A stretch of DNA of 64,000 nt from Paenibacillus oceani (GCF_014705615.1 NZ_JACXJA010000001.1:62001-126000); one strand, 5' to 3'. Shown: positions 7,687-17,217, counted from the stretch's first letter. Program-made: numbers and translations. Notes: generated by a model not told the origin, from the letters alone.

Positions 7687-9642
7687 TTAAGGCCGGTTGT
7701 CCTCGATGAACGCGCCGTTGTTATAGGTTGACAAATTGCTCAGCGGATCGTACGGAGCCCCGGTCGGGACATTTGCGAACAAGGATATATCGACTTCATT
7801 TACCGGCATTCCCCAGGAGTTCTCAGAGATGACGACAGAAGCTCCGTCAACCAGGAAACCTCCCTTTGTATAATAGATCACGTTGCCGACCATGTGACCG
7901 GTCGTCCCCGGATTAATATACATACCGGATCGCATCGAATAGAAAATATTGTCGCGGACCAGCAAATTGTCGGAGTTGATTTGGGAAACGATCGCACGGT
8001 TAACTACCCAGTCAGCCATCGGAAGCGGAGCTTGGTCCGGGCCGAAAATGACATTGCCCTGAACGCGGTTATTGCTTCCGCCGATTTGGATAAATTCAGC
8101 TACATACGCTATATCACTGGTCATCGTCAGTCCTTCAATCGTGATATTGTTCCCGACGACCATTAAAGGAATCAGCGGCGCTTGAAGAAACAACAAGTTC
8201 CCCGGATGTCCTTTGATCGTTACCCCTTGTTTATTTACGACAATTTGAGCGGTCAGGTTATAGGTTCCCGCCAAGATGTGAACTGTGCCGTTAACTGCAA
8301 CAGCCGTAACTCCTTCTTGAATGGTGCCGTAAGGATTAGTGATCGTACCGTCTCCTCCTACGGCTCCTGCGCTGACGTATACGTCAAACGGAGGTCCGAA
8401 CGTACCCGTTTCCCCGGTCGTTCCAGTAGCTCCGGTCTCGCCGGTCGGACCCGTTGGGCCCGTTGCCCCTGGTGCTCCATCCGCTCCGTCCGCTCCTGGT
8501 TCGCCGGTTGGGCCGGTCGGGCCGGTTGCTCCTGGTGCTCCATCTGCACCGTCTGCTCCTGGTTCGCCTGTCGGACCCGTTGGGCCCGTTGCCCCTGGTG
8601 CTCCATCTGCACCGTCTGCTCCCGGTTCGCCGGTTGGGCCGGTCGGGCCGGTTGCTCCTGGTGCTCCATCTGCACCGTCTGCTCCTGGTTCGCCGGTCGG
8701 ACCCGTTGGGCCCGTTGCCCCTGGTGCTCCATCCGCTCCGTCCGCTCCCGGTTCGCCGGTCGGGCCTGTCGGGCCCGTTGCTCCCGGCGCTCCATCGGCT
8801 CCGTCTGCTCCTGGTTCGCCTGTCGGACCCGTTGGGCCCGTTGCCCCTGGTGCTCCATCCGCTCCGTCCGCTCCTGGTTCGCCGGTCGGGCCGGTCGGAC
8901 CTGTCGCTCCCGCTGCTCCATCGGCTCCGTCTGCTCCCGGTTCGCCGGTCGGGCCGGTCGGACCTGTCGCTCCCGGCGCTCCATCGGCTCCGTCTGCTCC
9001 CGGTTCGCCGGTTGGACCTGTTGAGCCCGTTGCCCCTGGTGCTCCATCCGCTCCGTCCGCTCCCGGTTCACCGGTTGGGCCGGTCGGGCCGGTTGCTCCT
9101 GGCTCTCCATCTGCACCGTCTGCTCCCGGTTCACCGGTCGGACCTGTCGGGCCGGTCGCTCCGGGCGCTCCCTCCGCTTGTAGCAACTGGACATCATCGA
9201 TCAGAAACGGGGCCGACCCGGCCGTGGACGCCTTGTCTATATACACCAGCGCTTGAGTTGCGTTCGGAGGAGTTTCTGTGGACACGGTGTAGTAGGTCAG
9301 CCACTGTGAAGCTGCCCCGTTCGGCAGCCGGCCGGGATAAATATTGTCGACGACTCCCCACCCGAGCAGATTGTTCATTGCGTCGTAGAAGGATACTTGA
9401 ATGGTTATCAGGGCGTTAGAGCCGGCTCCGTCATTGGCAAACGATGCCTTCAACATGTATTTCTCTCCTGCCGATATCGGTACAAGCTGCGCTATATACC
9501 CGAATACCGCACCGCCGGGTATACGGGCGCTATATTGACCGCTATGGCTCTCTACACTCGTAATGGCGACGTTCATGGAAGACCAGGGGCTCAATGACCC
9601 GGTTTCAAATCCGCCGTTGACAATCACGTTGTTAAAAGACAT
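7687..9642 (-). CDS. Collagen-like triple-helix repeat protein with NTTRR-F1 N-terminal domain and beta-helix C-terminal domain
   Basis: The 651-residue protein has three parts. Residues 1-155 resemble the NTTRR-F1/carbohydrate-binding-module-like domain (V-N-G-G-F-E-T-G at the start, D-D-V-Q-L-L at the end). Residues about 154-400 are Gly-X-Y collagen repeats dominated by G-P-T, G-E-P and G-A-D. Residues about 415-640 look like a right-handed parallel beta-helix with repeated N-x-I/V-x-G-N-x-I turns. No secretion signal is present, which fits spore-surface collagen-like proteins assembled from the mother cell. The many G-P-T triplets are known O-glycosylation sites in BclA-type proteins; glycosylation here is inferred. 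Confidence 0.85.
   Translation of the reverse strand: MSFNNVIVNGGFETGSLSPWSSMNVAITSVESHSGQYSARIPGGAVFGYIAQLVPISAGEKYMLKASFANDGAGSNALITIQVSFYDAMNNLLGWGVVDNIYPGRLPNGAASQWLTYYTVSTETPPNATQALVYIDKASTAGSAPFLIDDVQLLQAEGAPGATGPTGPTGEPGADGADGEPGATGPTGPTGEPGADGADGAPGATGSTGPTGEPGADGADGAPGATGPTGPTGEPGADGADGAAGATGPTGPTGEPGADGADGAPGATGPTGPTGEPGADGADGAPGATGPTGPTGEPGADGADGAPGATGPTGPTGEPGADGADGAPGATGPTGPTGEPGADGADGAPGATGPTGPTGEPGADGADGAPGATGPTGPTGEPGADGADGAPGATGPTGPTGETGATGTTGETGTFGPPFDVYVSAGAVGGDGTITNPYGTIQEGVTAVAVNGTVHILAGTYNLTAQIVVNKQGVTIKGHPGNLLFLQAPLIPLMVVGNNITIEGLTMTSDIAYVAEFIQIGGSNNRVQGNVIFGPDQAPLPMADWVVNRAIVSQINSDNLLVRDNIFYSMRSGMYINPGTTGHMVGNVIYYTKGGFLVDGASVVISENSWGMPVNEVDISLFANVPTGAPYDPLSNLSTYNNGAFIEDNRP
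8440..9180 (-). repeat. 63-bp tandem repeat coding for collagen triplets
   Basis: About eleven copies of a 63-bp unit encode 21 residues (seven Gly-X-Y triplets, [21 protein letters not shown], varying at a few positions). Neighbouring units differ mostly at third codon positions. Long stop-free frames on the other strand here are a by-product of the repeat, not genes. Confidence 0.93.
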
Positions 9643-9781
9643 GACTGCTTCTCACCTGCCGTCCCTATCTGATTTGCTAATCTCCGACCGGTCATAATGA
9701 GAGATTAGCATGTATCAGTATATGTGATGACGACAGTTTGGAGCGGGCTTATACAAGGGAAGACGGCCCATTTCTAGTCTA

Positions 9782-11176
9782 TCAATCTTGCAGCGTAATC
9801 CGAAACCCTTCCGTCATCCTATATTTCGGATTTCGAATCGTCAGCTTCATACGGCTCTTGTCGTATCCGGTGAGTGCCAAATAATAAGTCGTAGCGTCGC
9901 CGTTTTCATCGAATTCCCATCCGAAGCCGCCGGTGCCGTCGACATCCAGATATACCCAATTTAGCTTGAAGGCGTCGCTTTTGTTTTGGAAAGACATTCG
10001 GATTTTTAACGCTTCATATAGGGTTCCGCTATTCCCGTCCGTATGCATGACTTTTTCCGTATCCAGCACCGTGACGTCAGCATCTTTAAATGACAAAGCC
10101 TTGTTCACCGTCAGCCGTTCTCCCATAGCCGGGACTTTTAGCGTTACAGCGGCGGCTTCCTCGCTTTCCAGCGTCACATGCGGAATATGCAGCACCGGAT
10201 TGCTTTCGCCGTCATCCTTTCTGTCGAACTGAAACTGCCTGCGGACTCCCATATGGGGCGACCGGTCCTGAATATACGGCTTGGAGCCCTGATCCGTGAT
10301 TAGATGGAGATCGCCTTGCAGCTTGTCGTTATACGGGTCTTTGGTAAACGAGCTGAGCTTATAGCCCCCTGTAGAGTACGGGTACAGGTTAACGGTAAGC
10401 TTGTCGTCCGACCAGGATGATACCGCCGTGATCGATAACGGGCCGTGAACCACAGTCGGCCCGATCTGCTCCAAAGAATGAAACCGTTCATACGACTGGA
10501 GCGTGAAGGCAATGGTCAATCCGGAATACGCATAATGAAGCCGGTACTCCGTGCCGGGCTTTATTTCGCTTTCCGGCAAAATAAAGTCTCCGTATACAAT
10601 GTCGAACTTACCGCCGGTGCCCCAACCCCGATGGCTGATGTTATATGCCGCTTCTCCTGCTTGCAGCGTTACCTCGTGCCGTTGGGATCTCTCTCTCAGC
10701 AGCCGCTCTTTCTCCTCAGCCGCAGGGCCGTTATCCGGCTGCGTAAACTGCTTCCGTTCCAATGTGAAGATTACAGAGATCGTATTCCCGGAAGCTATAG
10801 CTTCATTTAGTGTGAGCCGGTAGACCTCATTCTCGGCCGTTACGCCCGGTGTTTGCATTCCGTACTTGATTCCGCCTTCCGGCTCGATGATGCCGTAACC
10901 GGGAACGTAGCCGAATAATTTGCCGATCGTCGCGGTAACCGAATCCATATTCATCGAAGCGAGCGCAGCCAGCAGGAAAAGCAGGGCGGCGGCCGCCGTC
11001 AGCCGCTTTCTCCGCCGTCTGGCCCGGACCGGACGGAAGCCGGCTTTTTCGTATACATTCGCCTTAATTCGTGCGGCGATTTTCCGGTCGACGGGAACGG
11101 ACAGGTCGTCGTCCAGCAGCTTGCCGGTTTCATCGGCATCCAGCCGGTCCAGCAGCGCTTTCAGTTTGTCCTCCAT
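9782..11176 (-). CDS. DUF4179-type anti-sigma factor, membrane-anchored
   Basis: The 464-residue protein has a cytoplasmic N-terminal region of about 58 residues ending in a basic stretch (R-A-R-R-R-R-K-R), one membrane helix at about 60-78, and a large extracellular C-terminal domain. Such proteins, partnered with an ECF sigma factor, hold the sigma factor inactive at the membrane. The start ATG at 11176 directly abuts the stop of the upstream sigma-factor gene, so the two are co-transcribed and probably coupled. The signal sensed outside the cell is unknown. Confidence 0.82.
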   Translation of the reverse strand: MEDKLKALLDRLDADETGKLLDDDLSVPVDRKIAARIKANVYEKAGFRPVRARRRRKRLTAAAALLFLLAALASMNMDSVTATIGKLFGYVPGYGIIEPEGGIKYGMQTPGVTAENEVYRLTLNEAIASGNTISVIFTLERKQFTQPDNGPAAEEKERLLRERSQRHEVTLQAGEAAYNISHRGWGTGGKFDIVYGDFILPESEIKPGTEYRLHYAYSGLTIAFTLQSYERFHSLEQIGPTVVHGPLSITAVSSWSDDKLTVNLYPYSTGGYKLSSFTKDPYNDKLQGDLHLITDQGSKPYIQDRSPHMGVRRQFQFDRKDDGESNPVLHIPHVTLESEEAAAVTLKVPAMGERLTVNKALSFKDADVTVLDTEKVMHTDGNSGTLYEALKIRMSFQNKSDAFKLNWVYLDVDGTGGFGWEFDENGDATTYYLALTGYDKSRMKLTIRNPKYRMTEGFRITLQD

Positions 11177-11743
11177 TTACAGCACCCCCTCCAGCAGCGA
11201 CTTCAGCTTGGCCAGCCCTCTCGATACTTTTTTGTCAACCGTATTGACCTTTAGACGAAGCGCCGCGGCGATGTCCTTCGAGCTTTGTCCCAAATAATAT
11301 TTGCGGACCATAATTTCACAGTCAGGCTCGCCCAACGCTTGAATGCTCTCAATGAGCGCTTCCCTCGTTTCCTTGCCGGCAACCTGATCGGCCGGGCTCT
11401 CCGCCGCCTCGTCCATTCCGGCCAAGCTGCCGTCCTCCAGATTAACGAGCCTCTGCCTTCTGTTTAGGATCTTGTTGTAGCGGTTAATCGCTTTACGCTT
11501 GGCGATCAGCGCGACGAACGATTTGAGCGAGCTTTTCTGCGTGTCGATCGTGTCTCGGGCCTGATACAGCTCAAAAAAGATTTCGCTGACGCATTCCTCG
11601 ATATCTTCCTTGTCGCAGACGGACGTCAGCTTATCGGAGACGATCGTGTACACGAGTCCCATGTAGCGGTTCATCAGCAGCTCCAGCCCTTTCTCCGGAT
11701 GACGGGCGAGCTTCTCCAGTATGCGATCGTCCAAACGGTTCAC
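11177..11743 (-). CDS. RNA polymerase ECF-type sigma factor
   Basis: The 188-residue product has sigma region 2 at about 20-90 (E-D-I-E-E-C-V-S-E-I-F-F-E-L-Y) and region 4 at about 125-185 (I-M-V-R-K-Y-Y-L-G-Q-S-S-K-D-I-A, then V-N-T-V-D-K-K-V-S-R-G helix-turn-helix). The start shown is GTG at 11743, where the ribosome site is very close; TTG at 11734 with AAGGTG upstream is a credible alternative, giving M-D-D-R-I-L-E-K. It is followed without a gap by the DUF4179 anti-sigma gene. These sigma factors usually activate their own operon; I could not define the promoter. Confidence 0.88.
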   Translation of the reverse strand: MNRLDDRILEKLARHPEKGLELLMNRYMGLVYTIVSDKLTSVCDKEDIEECVSEIFFELYQARDTIDTQKSSLKSFVALIAKRKAINRYNKILNRRQRLVNLEDGSLAGMDEAAESPADQVAGKETREALIESIQALGEPDCEIMVRKYYLGQSSKDIAAALRLKVNTVDKKVSRGLAKLKSLLEGVL

Positions 11744-12176
11744 CTTCCTTCACTGCCAAAAAAACGATATACCTTTATATTCCGCTCATCGCGGAAAACC
11801 TGACCACGGAAACGTCTGAGGCTAACGAAAAAAACAAAAACCACACCCGGCTCTTTGGCCGGAGGTGGCTTCCTGCACAGATGAATCAGGCCGATCGAGA
11901 GACGGCCGTGAGCGTACTTACCCGCTGCACTAGTCTTGAATCGGACCCAAGACCCGGATCGCTATCGATTCATCCGGTTTGCAATCGTCATCAAAGCGGT
12001 ACTTCTCCAAAATCATCCCTCTTGTCCCTCGCTTTGCCGACCGGCTTTCCGGACTCGTTCATCAGACTCCGACCTTTCCGTTATAAAGTTGGACTGCTAT
12101 TGAATGAAACGGAAACCGGTCGTCAAACTATACACTCCGAGGTCATTCTCCCCGTCCCGGCATCCGCAGCCAACCG
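11744..12176. other. Intergenic region between the sigma-factor gene and DUF6157
   Basis: About 430 bp without a convincing gene. The left part (11744-11830) must hold the minus-strand promoter of the sigma/anti-sigma pair and contains a TATAAA-like element. A terminator-like hairpin lies at 11831-11868. The stretch 11870-12176 shows no coding signal on either strand. Confidence 0.5.
11831..11868 (-). terminator. Terminator-like hairpin
   Basis: CCACACCCGGC at 11841 pairs imperfectly with GCCGGAGGTGG ending at 11868. On the minus strand it is followed by TTTTTGTTTTTTT. It lies about 310 bp beyond the DUF6157 stop and just upstream of the sigma-factor gene, insulating that operon from read-through. 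Confidence 0.65.
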
Positions 12177-12602
12177 CTATTTCTTACTGTTCCTCATAGC
12201 GGCGAGTACCTTCACGTCCCCTCCTGCACCTGCGGCAAACTTCCGGTACTCCGGGGATTCCATCGGCACGAGCGCCAGTTTGCCCTCCCCGTTGAAGTGG
12301 ATGCCCCAGCCGTACTTTTTGGGCAGCATCGAAGCACGCAGGCAAGCTTTCGGCTTCGCGTAAAACTCGTCCCAGACCTGGGTTCCGCTCTCGGACAACT
12401 CTTCCCGGGTAATGCCCTTGTGCCGGACGTGTGCTTCGTACATAAGCTCTTCCATTGTATAACCGTACGGCTGAGACGAAGCCAGCTCATATTCGATACC
12501 GGGCTTCGTTTTCCCGGCTTTTTTGTCCGGAGGTACCGTGCCGGTCTCCGCCGGACAGTCCGGCGCTACCGTGATGAACGTATCATAATAGTTGAAGTCC
12601 AT
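12177..12602 (-). CDS. DUF6157 family protein
   Basis: A 141-residue cytoplasmic protein beginning M-D-F-N-Y-Y-D-T-F-I-T-V-A-P-D-C-P, with K-P-G-I-E-Y-E-L and the conserved-looking K-A-C-L-R-A-S-M-L-P-K-K-Y-G-W-G-I-H in the second half. This matches my memory of DUF6157, a family of unknown function common in Bacilli. The start follows an AAAGGAGGAACAAC ribosome site. It is monocistronic, with a truncated metallo-beta-lactamase gene immediately upstream in opposite orientation. Confidence 0.75.
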   Translation of the reverse strand: MDFNYYDTFITVAPDCPAETGTVPPDKKAGKTKPGIEYELASSQPYGYTMEELMYEAHVRHKGITREELSESGTQVWDEFYAKPKACLRASMLPKKYGWGIHFNGEGKLALVPMESPEYRKFAAGAGGDVKVLAAMRNSKK

Positions 12603-12623
12603 AGTTGTTCCTCCTTTGCTTGA

Positions 12624-13048
12624 TCAAAAATACGGCCGAAGCCCAAGCCCAGCTGGACCAATTGCCGGAGCCGTGGCGCTCTGCACTGAAACGCGTGCTG
12701 GACCATCCGCCTGCCGCACCGGTGGACCGGACGATCACGCACGGCGAACGTCTGCCGATCGCCGGCGGGCTTGTCGTAATCGGTACCCCCGGACATACAC
12801 CCGGGCATATCAGCCTGTATCATCAGCCAAGCCGGACGCTGATCGCCGCCGACGCTTTAACGGTCGAGGACGGCCGTCTGCTCGGTCCCTCCGCCGGCCA
12901 GACTCACGATATGCCGCTTGCGCTCCGGTCGCTGCTGGCGTTGTCGGAATACGACATCGACTCCGTTGTCTGCTACCACGGCGGGCTTTACCGGGACACC
13001 AATAGCCGCATTCGGGAGCGCATTGCGGAGATCGCCCGGGGCGGCTGA
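12624..13048 (+). pseudogene. Beheaded MBL-fold metallo-hydrolase (C-terminal half only)
   Basis: The frame keeps the second half of a metallo-beta-lactamase fold: G-T-P-G-H-T-P-G-H-I-S-L-Y with its metal-binding histidine, A-A-D-A-L with the bridging aspartate, and Y-H-G-G with a late histidine. The N-terminal H-x-H-x-D-H metal site and any sensible start are missing. The frame's upstream edge runs straight into the ribosome site of the divergent DUF6157 gene, so the 5' half was removed by a deletion or rearrangement ending near 12624. It is probably non-functional. Confidence 0.75.
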
Positions 13049-13112
13049 CGCCAATCGAGCCCCGAGCGGGCAACGGCAGACCGCCATCCGGCAACCTGCT
13101 GCTGCTCGTACC

Positions 13113-14084
13113 CTAACCTTTCGCTCTCTGATCCGCTTGCGCCTTCGTTTTGGACACACGGTCCAGCAGGCTGACCAGGTAAGCGTCCAATCGCTCGATC
13201 ATCATTTCCGTCGTGAGCCCCCCCATCCCCAGTGCCGTCCACCCGCCATATACTTCCGGAGGCCAGTAGGCGAAGTCGATCAGCGTGACGAGATCCCAAT
13301 ACGGGTCGTATGCGAAGGAATCGCCTGCATACTGCCGGTACAGCGTCAGAAATTCGTCAGCCGTCCTTACATCGTACAGCAGAGCCAGATTGACGCGGCA
13401 GTGACCGACATCGACGCCGGCGGGGCCGATGCACCCGTTAACCCAGTCGACAACTCCGCTAACGGCACCTCCCGACCACAATACGTTTGCCGGATGAAAG
13501 TCCCGGTGGATAAACCGTGCCGTAAACGCCGGACGTTCGCTCGTTACGATACCGGCGGCGATCTGCCACTGATCGGGCACCTTCGACCAGGACGACGTAT
13601 CCAAAGAAGCGGCGTTGCAGTAAGGAGCGAAAGCCCATGGGAAATCGCCCGCCTTCACATCATGAATCTGTATAAGAGCTTGCGCCATACCGTTCAGCCA
13701 AGCGAACCTATCCTCCGGCTCCAATACGACCTTGCCTTCGAGCCGTGTCATCAGTAAAGCCGGCATGCCCGTACCGCAGCGGCTCCCCGTCTCGTCGAAG
13801 GCTACGACGGCCGGAATCCGCACTCCGGCAGCCTCGGCCGCCCGGCGCAAACTTTCCGCCTCACGAACAACCAGATCGGGCTGCTCCTGCAGCCACTCCT
13901 TATTGTCGATCTGCCGCAGCACGAAGTGCCGGACCTCTCCGTCTACACGCAGCGAAATGCCGTGAACGGGGGAGGAAACGCCTCCAAAAAGCCGCTCCGC
14001 CGAGAGCACTTCCGCTTCCGGATGAATCGCATCGACTACCCATTTAAGGGCGCGGTCCGACAACGTTGATTCTGTCGATTGCAT
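13113..14084 (-). CDS. Aminoglycoside phosphotransferase (APH) family kinase
   Basis: The 323-residue protein has the APH/choline-kinase fold. The catalytic loop is H193-R-D195-F-H-P-A-N, and the metal-binding aspartate is D213 in G-V-V-D-W. An N-terminal lobe with R-L-F-G-G-V-S-S-P resembles the nucleotide loop. Such chromosomal members phosphorylate diverse small hydroxylated molecules, and most do not confer antibiotic resistance; the substrate here is unknown. It appears to be a single-gene unit, starting at 14084 after AAAGGAGGGGGC. No terminator is obvious on its 3' side. Confidence 0.85.
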   Translation of the reverse strand: MQSTESTLSDRALKWVVDAIHPEAEVLSAERLFGGVSSPVHGISLRVDGEVRHFVLRQIDNKEWLQEQPDLVVREAESLRRAAEAAGVRIPAVVAFDETGSRCGTGMPALLMTRLEGKVVLEPEDRFAWLNGMAQALIQIHDVKAGDFPWAFAPYCNAASLDTSSWSKVPDQWQIAAGIVTSERPAFTARFIHRDFHPANVLWSGGAVSGVVDWVNGCIGPAGVDVGHCRVNLALLYDVRTADEFLTLYRQYAGDSFAYDPYWDLVTLIDFAYWPPEVYGGWTALGMGGLTTEMMIERLDAYLVSLLDRVSKTKAQADQRAKG

Positions 14085-14399
14085 TTGCCCCCTCCTTTAT
14101 CTTAGAAAACCGTATATCCACTTGTGTTCTTTCATTAAAGAAATTCGCGGGCCTGCGGCCAATTCCCTCCACAAATTGTAAATCCCCTGCCCGCTCCAAA
14201 TAGTGATCTCTAAAACTTGCTGACCCTAGGCCGAGCGGGTACGGCTTGCGGGCCATTAATATCCAAATGTCACGTGACAAAAGTGATGACACCGCTCACT
14301 ACTAGGAAAGGAGGCGATAATTTATATTGATATACAAGCACTTCGTTCAAAGCAGCGGTTATCCGTTCCGAGTGCAGAAACATTCTGAAAAAGAGGGAA
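14085..14399. other. Intergenic region upstream of the APH gene and the IS630-like ORF
   Basis: About 315 bp of AT-richer sequence without a supported gene. GTCACGTGAC at 14269-14278 is a perfect 10-bp palindrome. I looked for the left terminal inverted repeat of an IS630-type element but could not match one to the downstream side. Confidence 0.35.
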
Positions 14400-14888
14400 A
14401 TGTCCATGTCGAAGAAACAATATCCCGTATATTTGTCTGTGGAAGAGCGCAACATGTTGCGAGCGATTGTTTCCAAAGGTACGGCCCCGGAAATAACGAT
14501 GCGGCGAGCCCAAATTTTGCTTTTGTCCGATGAGCATCGCTCCGGCGGGAACAAAACGTTCGTCGAAATCGCCGACGAGCTGCAAATTCATGTCAACACG
14601 GTGTTGAACATCCGCAAAACGTTTGCACGCCAAGGCCTGCAAGAAGTGATTCGGCGCAAAAAGCGGATGAAACCTCCCGTTCCGCCAAAAGTAACAAACG
14701 AACTGGAGGCCCAGATCGTCGCTCTGAGCCGGAGCGAGCCTCCGTCAGGCAAAAGCCGGTGGTCGCTGCGCCTGCTGGCGAACAAAGCGATCGAACTGGA
14801 GTATATTGATTCCATCTCTTACGACACGGTCGACCGTATCTTAAAAAAACGGGGGACAGCGGCCGTACAAAAGCGTTCGTATCCTTGA
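14400..14888 (+). CDS. IS630-type OrfA-like helix-turn-helix protein, orphan
   Basis: The 162-residue product (possibly starting at the second ATG, 14406) resembles the N-terminal DNA-binding half of IS630-family transposases: E-E-R-N-M-L-R-A-I-V, M-R-R-A-Q-I-L-L-L-S-D-E, then helix-turn-helix V-E-I-A-D-E-L-Q-I-H-V-N-T-V, and a second basic domain ending L-E-Y-I-D-S-I-S-Y-D-T-V-D-R-I-L-K-K. The catalytic DDE half, often encoded as OrfB by frameshift, is absent downstream, where the AraC gene's convergent end follows. It is either a dead IS remnant or a domesticated DNA-binding protein. Confidence 0.75.
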   Translation: MSMSKKQYPVYLSVEERNMLRAIVSKGTAPEITMRRAQILLLSDEHRSGGNKTFVEIADELQIHVNTVLNIRKTFARQGLQEVIRRKKRMKPPVPPKVTNELEAQIVALSRSEPPSGKSRWSLRLLANKAIELEYIDSISYDTVDRILKKRGTAAVQKRSYP

Positions 14889-14946
14889 CAGCCCGCAGCC
14901 TTCGCCCGAAGGCCCCCCGGGCCCGGACCGGCTCTATGGCGGAACG

Positions 14947-17217
14947 TCAGGTTTGGGAACTGCCGCTCCCGGATTCGATCGCCTGGCTTTTGCGGTACTC
15001 TCCGGGCGGAACCCCGGTCATCTTCTTGAACATCCGGTTAAACGAAGTTACGTTCCGGTAGCCGATCCGAACACTTATATCCTGCACGCTCAGATCGGTA
15101 TCCGACAACAGATCTTTCGCCTTGCGGATGCGAACCGCGTTAATATGCTCGCTGAAGTTGGCCCCCGTTTTTTCCTTGATATAGACGGATAAATAAGCGG
15201 ACGACAAATTTAATTTATCGGCAAGCATATCCAGCGACACATCGTCGGCAAATTTGTTTTCCACATAATCCATCACTAAAGCTACCGTAGGATCCTGCTC
15301 TTCTTTCTTGGTCTGGATGACCGTCGTCGCCGCATGAAACAATTCGGCGTAAAACTGCTTGAATTGCTCCAGCGTGCAGCATTGTTGAACGACAGCCAGC
15401 TGCCGCCTCTGGAGCGAGGAATCCGCATCTTTCCCGAACGGCTCCAGTATTTTCGCCACCCTCGCAATTACGCCCTCGGCCAGCTGCCGCAGCTGCTGAA
15501 TGCTCGCTTCCTTCTTGTTCATCTGATCCAGCATCCGTTCCATGAACGAGACGCAGAACTGGCGGTTGCCCGCCTGCAGATTCGCATACAGCTCCTGCTC
15601 CTGGGGAACCGTGAACGCCAGCTGGGGCGGGACGGAGCGGCGCTCGCGAATCAGTTGCGTCTCATCCATCGGTCTGGCCTGCTGCGCGATCTCCTGTACT
15701 TCGCGGTAAGCGTTATTGAACTGCTCCGACTGGTCGTAAACCGGACTGATCGCAATCGTCACAAGGAAAAACGCTTTGTCCCGGTCCAGAATCGTCTTCA
15801 GCTTCGACAACGTCTCCTCCAGCTCGCCGGGCGCTACCTCTCCCCGGATCAACGACAAAATCTGGTTGTTTTCGATCTGAAACGTATGCGACGAGGTCAC
15901 CTTCTCCGACAGGACGAGACTGATATATTCCTGGATGTAATAGGACATCCGATCCGTCTTCATCTCGCTGTCCGCGACAGGCTGCAGCTTGAAGTGGAGC
16001 TGGAACAGCACGATGAAAAACGGTTCGTCCATCACCGCGATATCTTTCCATTCATTAATATCCGACGTAATCGATTTCAGCTTATTAATGTAGGAAAAAC
16101 TCGTCAGCAGCGACTGCTTATCCAGCAGCTCTTTATGAACATCGGACTTCTCCCGCATCAGCTCGCGTATTTTCTGGTGAATCAGATCGAACTCGCGGAT
16201 CGGACTTTGCAGCAAAGCCGAATCCTTTTCCATAATCGAGGTAACCATCTGCTTCACCGGCTGGTTGATTTTCCGGCTGAAATAGACGGACGCGAGCAGC
16301 CCGATAACGATCGACACCGCAAAGAGCAGCAGCAGCGTTAAGCTGGCGTTCCGGACTCTGGACGCGATGTTCGCATACGGGACCGCCGTTACGTACGTAA
16401 GTCCCCCCTCAGCATCCTTCTCGACAAAGTAGTAGTAGCCGTGAGACAAGCCATAACCGCCGCCCTCGAACACCGGAATATGCTCCGTCGTGAGATCCTC
16501 AGACGAACGGTACAGCAAAGATCCGTCTTTCTGCAAAATCATAAACTGCCGGTTGTCTTCCGTTCCGTAAAACGCCTCCTGCATCGTTTTGGCGTCCAGC
16601 AAAGCGATAATCTGATAGTTCGAAGACGGCATCCGCAGCGAGAACGGAATCAGCTCGTGGCCGGACGACGAGTTCAGCGACGTTACCGTAAATGTCGTTT
16701 GCGGATGAAGCTCGTAATTGCCCCCCCGGCGGAATTGCTCCTTCCAGTACGAGAGCGGATAGTCGCGGCTCACATAAAAACGGGAAAAGAACATATCCGC
16801 ATCCACAGTTCCTTCCTTCTCCGCAATAAACGAGTTCGAATCAAAATACAAGACGATGTTGTTCAGATAAAACATCGGATTGTACGCCTCGGACCGAAGC
16901 TCCTTCAACATGACAGATGCCTGAAAATAGTCTACGTCCGACTCCCCGCTTACATGCAGCTGGCGGTTAAACGCCACGACTTTCTCATCCGTGTACAAAT
17001 TAAACAGCAGCGTCTTGATTCGCTCAAAGTGGGTTTTGTACCGTTCCGCCGTATTGGTCAGCATGAGGCGGTTGTATTGGATGACCTCTTTTTGCACCCC
17101 TTTGTTGAACAGTTGAATGGAAATCACGTTAAAAATCGAAAACAGCACGATGATGCCGAGGAAGCTGATGAAGATGTTGAACATTAACGATTGACGGTTC
17201 CATGCAGCCCATTTCAA
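14947..17217 (-). CDS. Membrane-anchored AraC-family regulator with extracellular sensor domain
   Basis: A 756-residue one-component regulator. Membrane helices at about residues 12-32 and 292-312 enclose an extracellular sensor domain; a HAMP-like and central cytoplasmic region follows; the C-terminal 100 residues hold the double helix-turn-helix of AraC (S-L-D-M-L-A-D-K-L-N-L-S-S-A-Y-L-S, then I-G-Y-R-N-V-T-S-F-N-R-M-F-K). The start is TTG at 17217, with AGGGG upstream. In Paenibacillus such proteins usually sit next to a sugar ABC operon and control it. Here the operon (17436 onward) is divergent, with a 218-bp shared promoter region. The inducer is probably the imported glycan. Confidence 0.88.
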   Translation of the reverse strand: MKWAAWNRQSLMFNIFISFLGIIVLFSIFNVISIQLFNKGVQKEVIQYNRLMLTNTAERYKTHFERIKTLLFNLYTDEKVVAFNRQLHVSGESDVDYFQASVMLKELRSEAYNPMFYLNNIVLYFDSNSFIAEKEGTVDADMFFSRFYVSRDYPLSYWKEQFRRGGNYELHPQTTFTVTSLNSSSGHELIPFSLRMPSSNYQIIALLDAKTMQEAFYGTEDNRQFMILQKDGSLLYRSSEDLTTEHIPVFEGGGYGLSHGYYYFVEKDAEGGLTYVTAVPYANIASRVRNASLTLLLLFAVSIVIGLLASVYFSRKINQPVKQMVTSIMEKDSALLQSPIREFDLIHQKIRELMREKSDVHKELLDKQSLLTSFSYINKLKSITSDINEWKDIAVMDEPFFIVLFQLHFKLQPVADSEMKTDRMSYYIQEYISLVLSEKVTSSHTFQIENNQILSLIRGEVAPGELEETLSKLKTILDRDKAFFLVTIAISPVYDQSEQFNNAYREVQEIAQQARPMDETQLIRERRSVPPQLAFTVPQEQELYANLQAGNRQFCVSFMERMLDQMNKKEASIQQLRQLAEGVIARVAKILEPFGKDADSSLQRRQLAVVQQCCTLEQFKQFYAELFHAATTVIQTKKEEQDPTVALVMDYVENKFADDVSLDMLADKLNLSSAYLSVYIKEKTGANFSEHINAVRIRKAKDLLSDTDLSVQDISVRIGYRNVTSFNRMFKKMTGVPPGEYRKSQAIESGSGSSQT

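Noticed and set aside
8339..9256. Long + strand frame rich in proline and alanine across the first collagen region
   Set aside because: It is the mirror of the Gly-X-Y repeat on the other strand; it has no ribosome site and no non-repetitive domain.
7687..9642. Direct repeats as a CRISPR array
   Set aside because: The 63-bp units are contiguous and translate to Gly-X-Y triplets without spacers.
13113..14084. APH-family gene as an antibiotic-resistance determinant
   Set aside because: Only the general kinase motifs match; chromosomal relatives act on many substrates and nothing here points to aminoglycosides.
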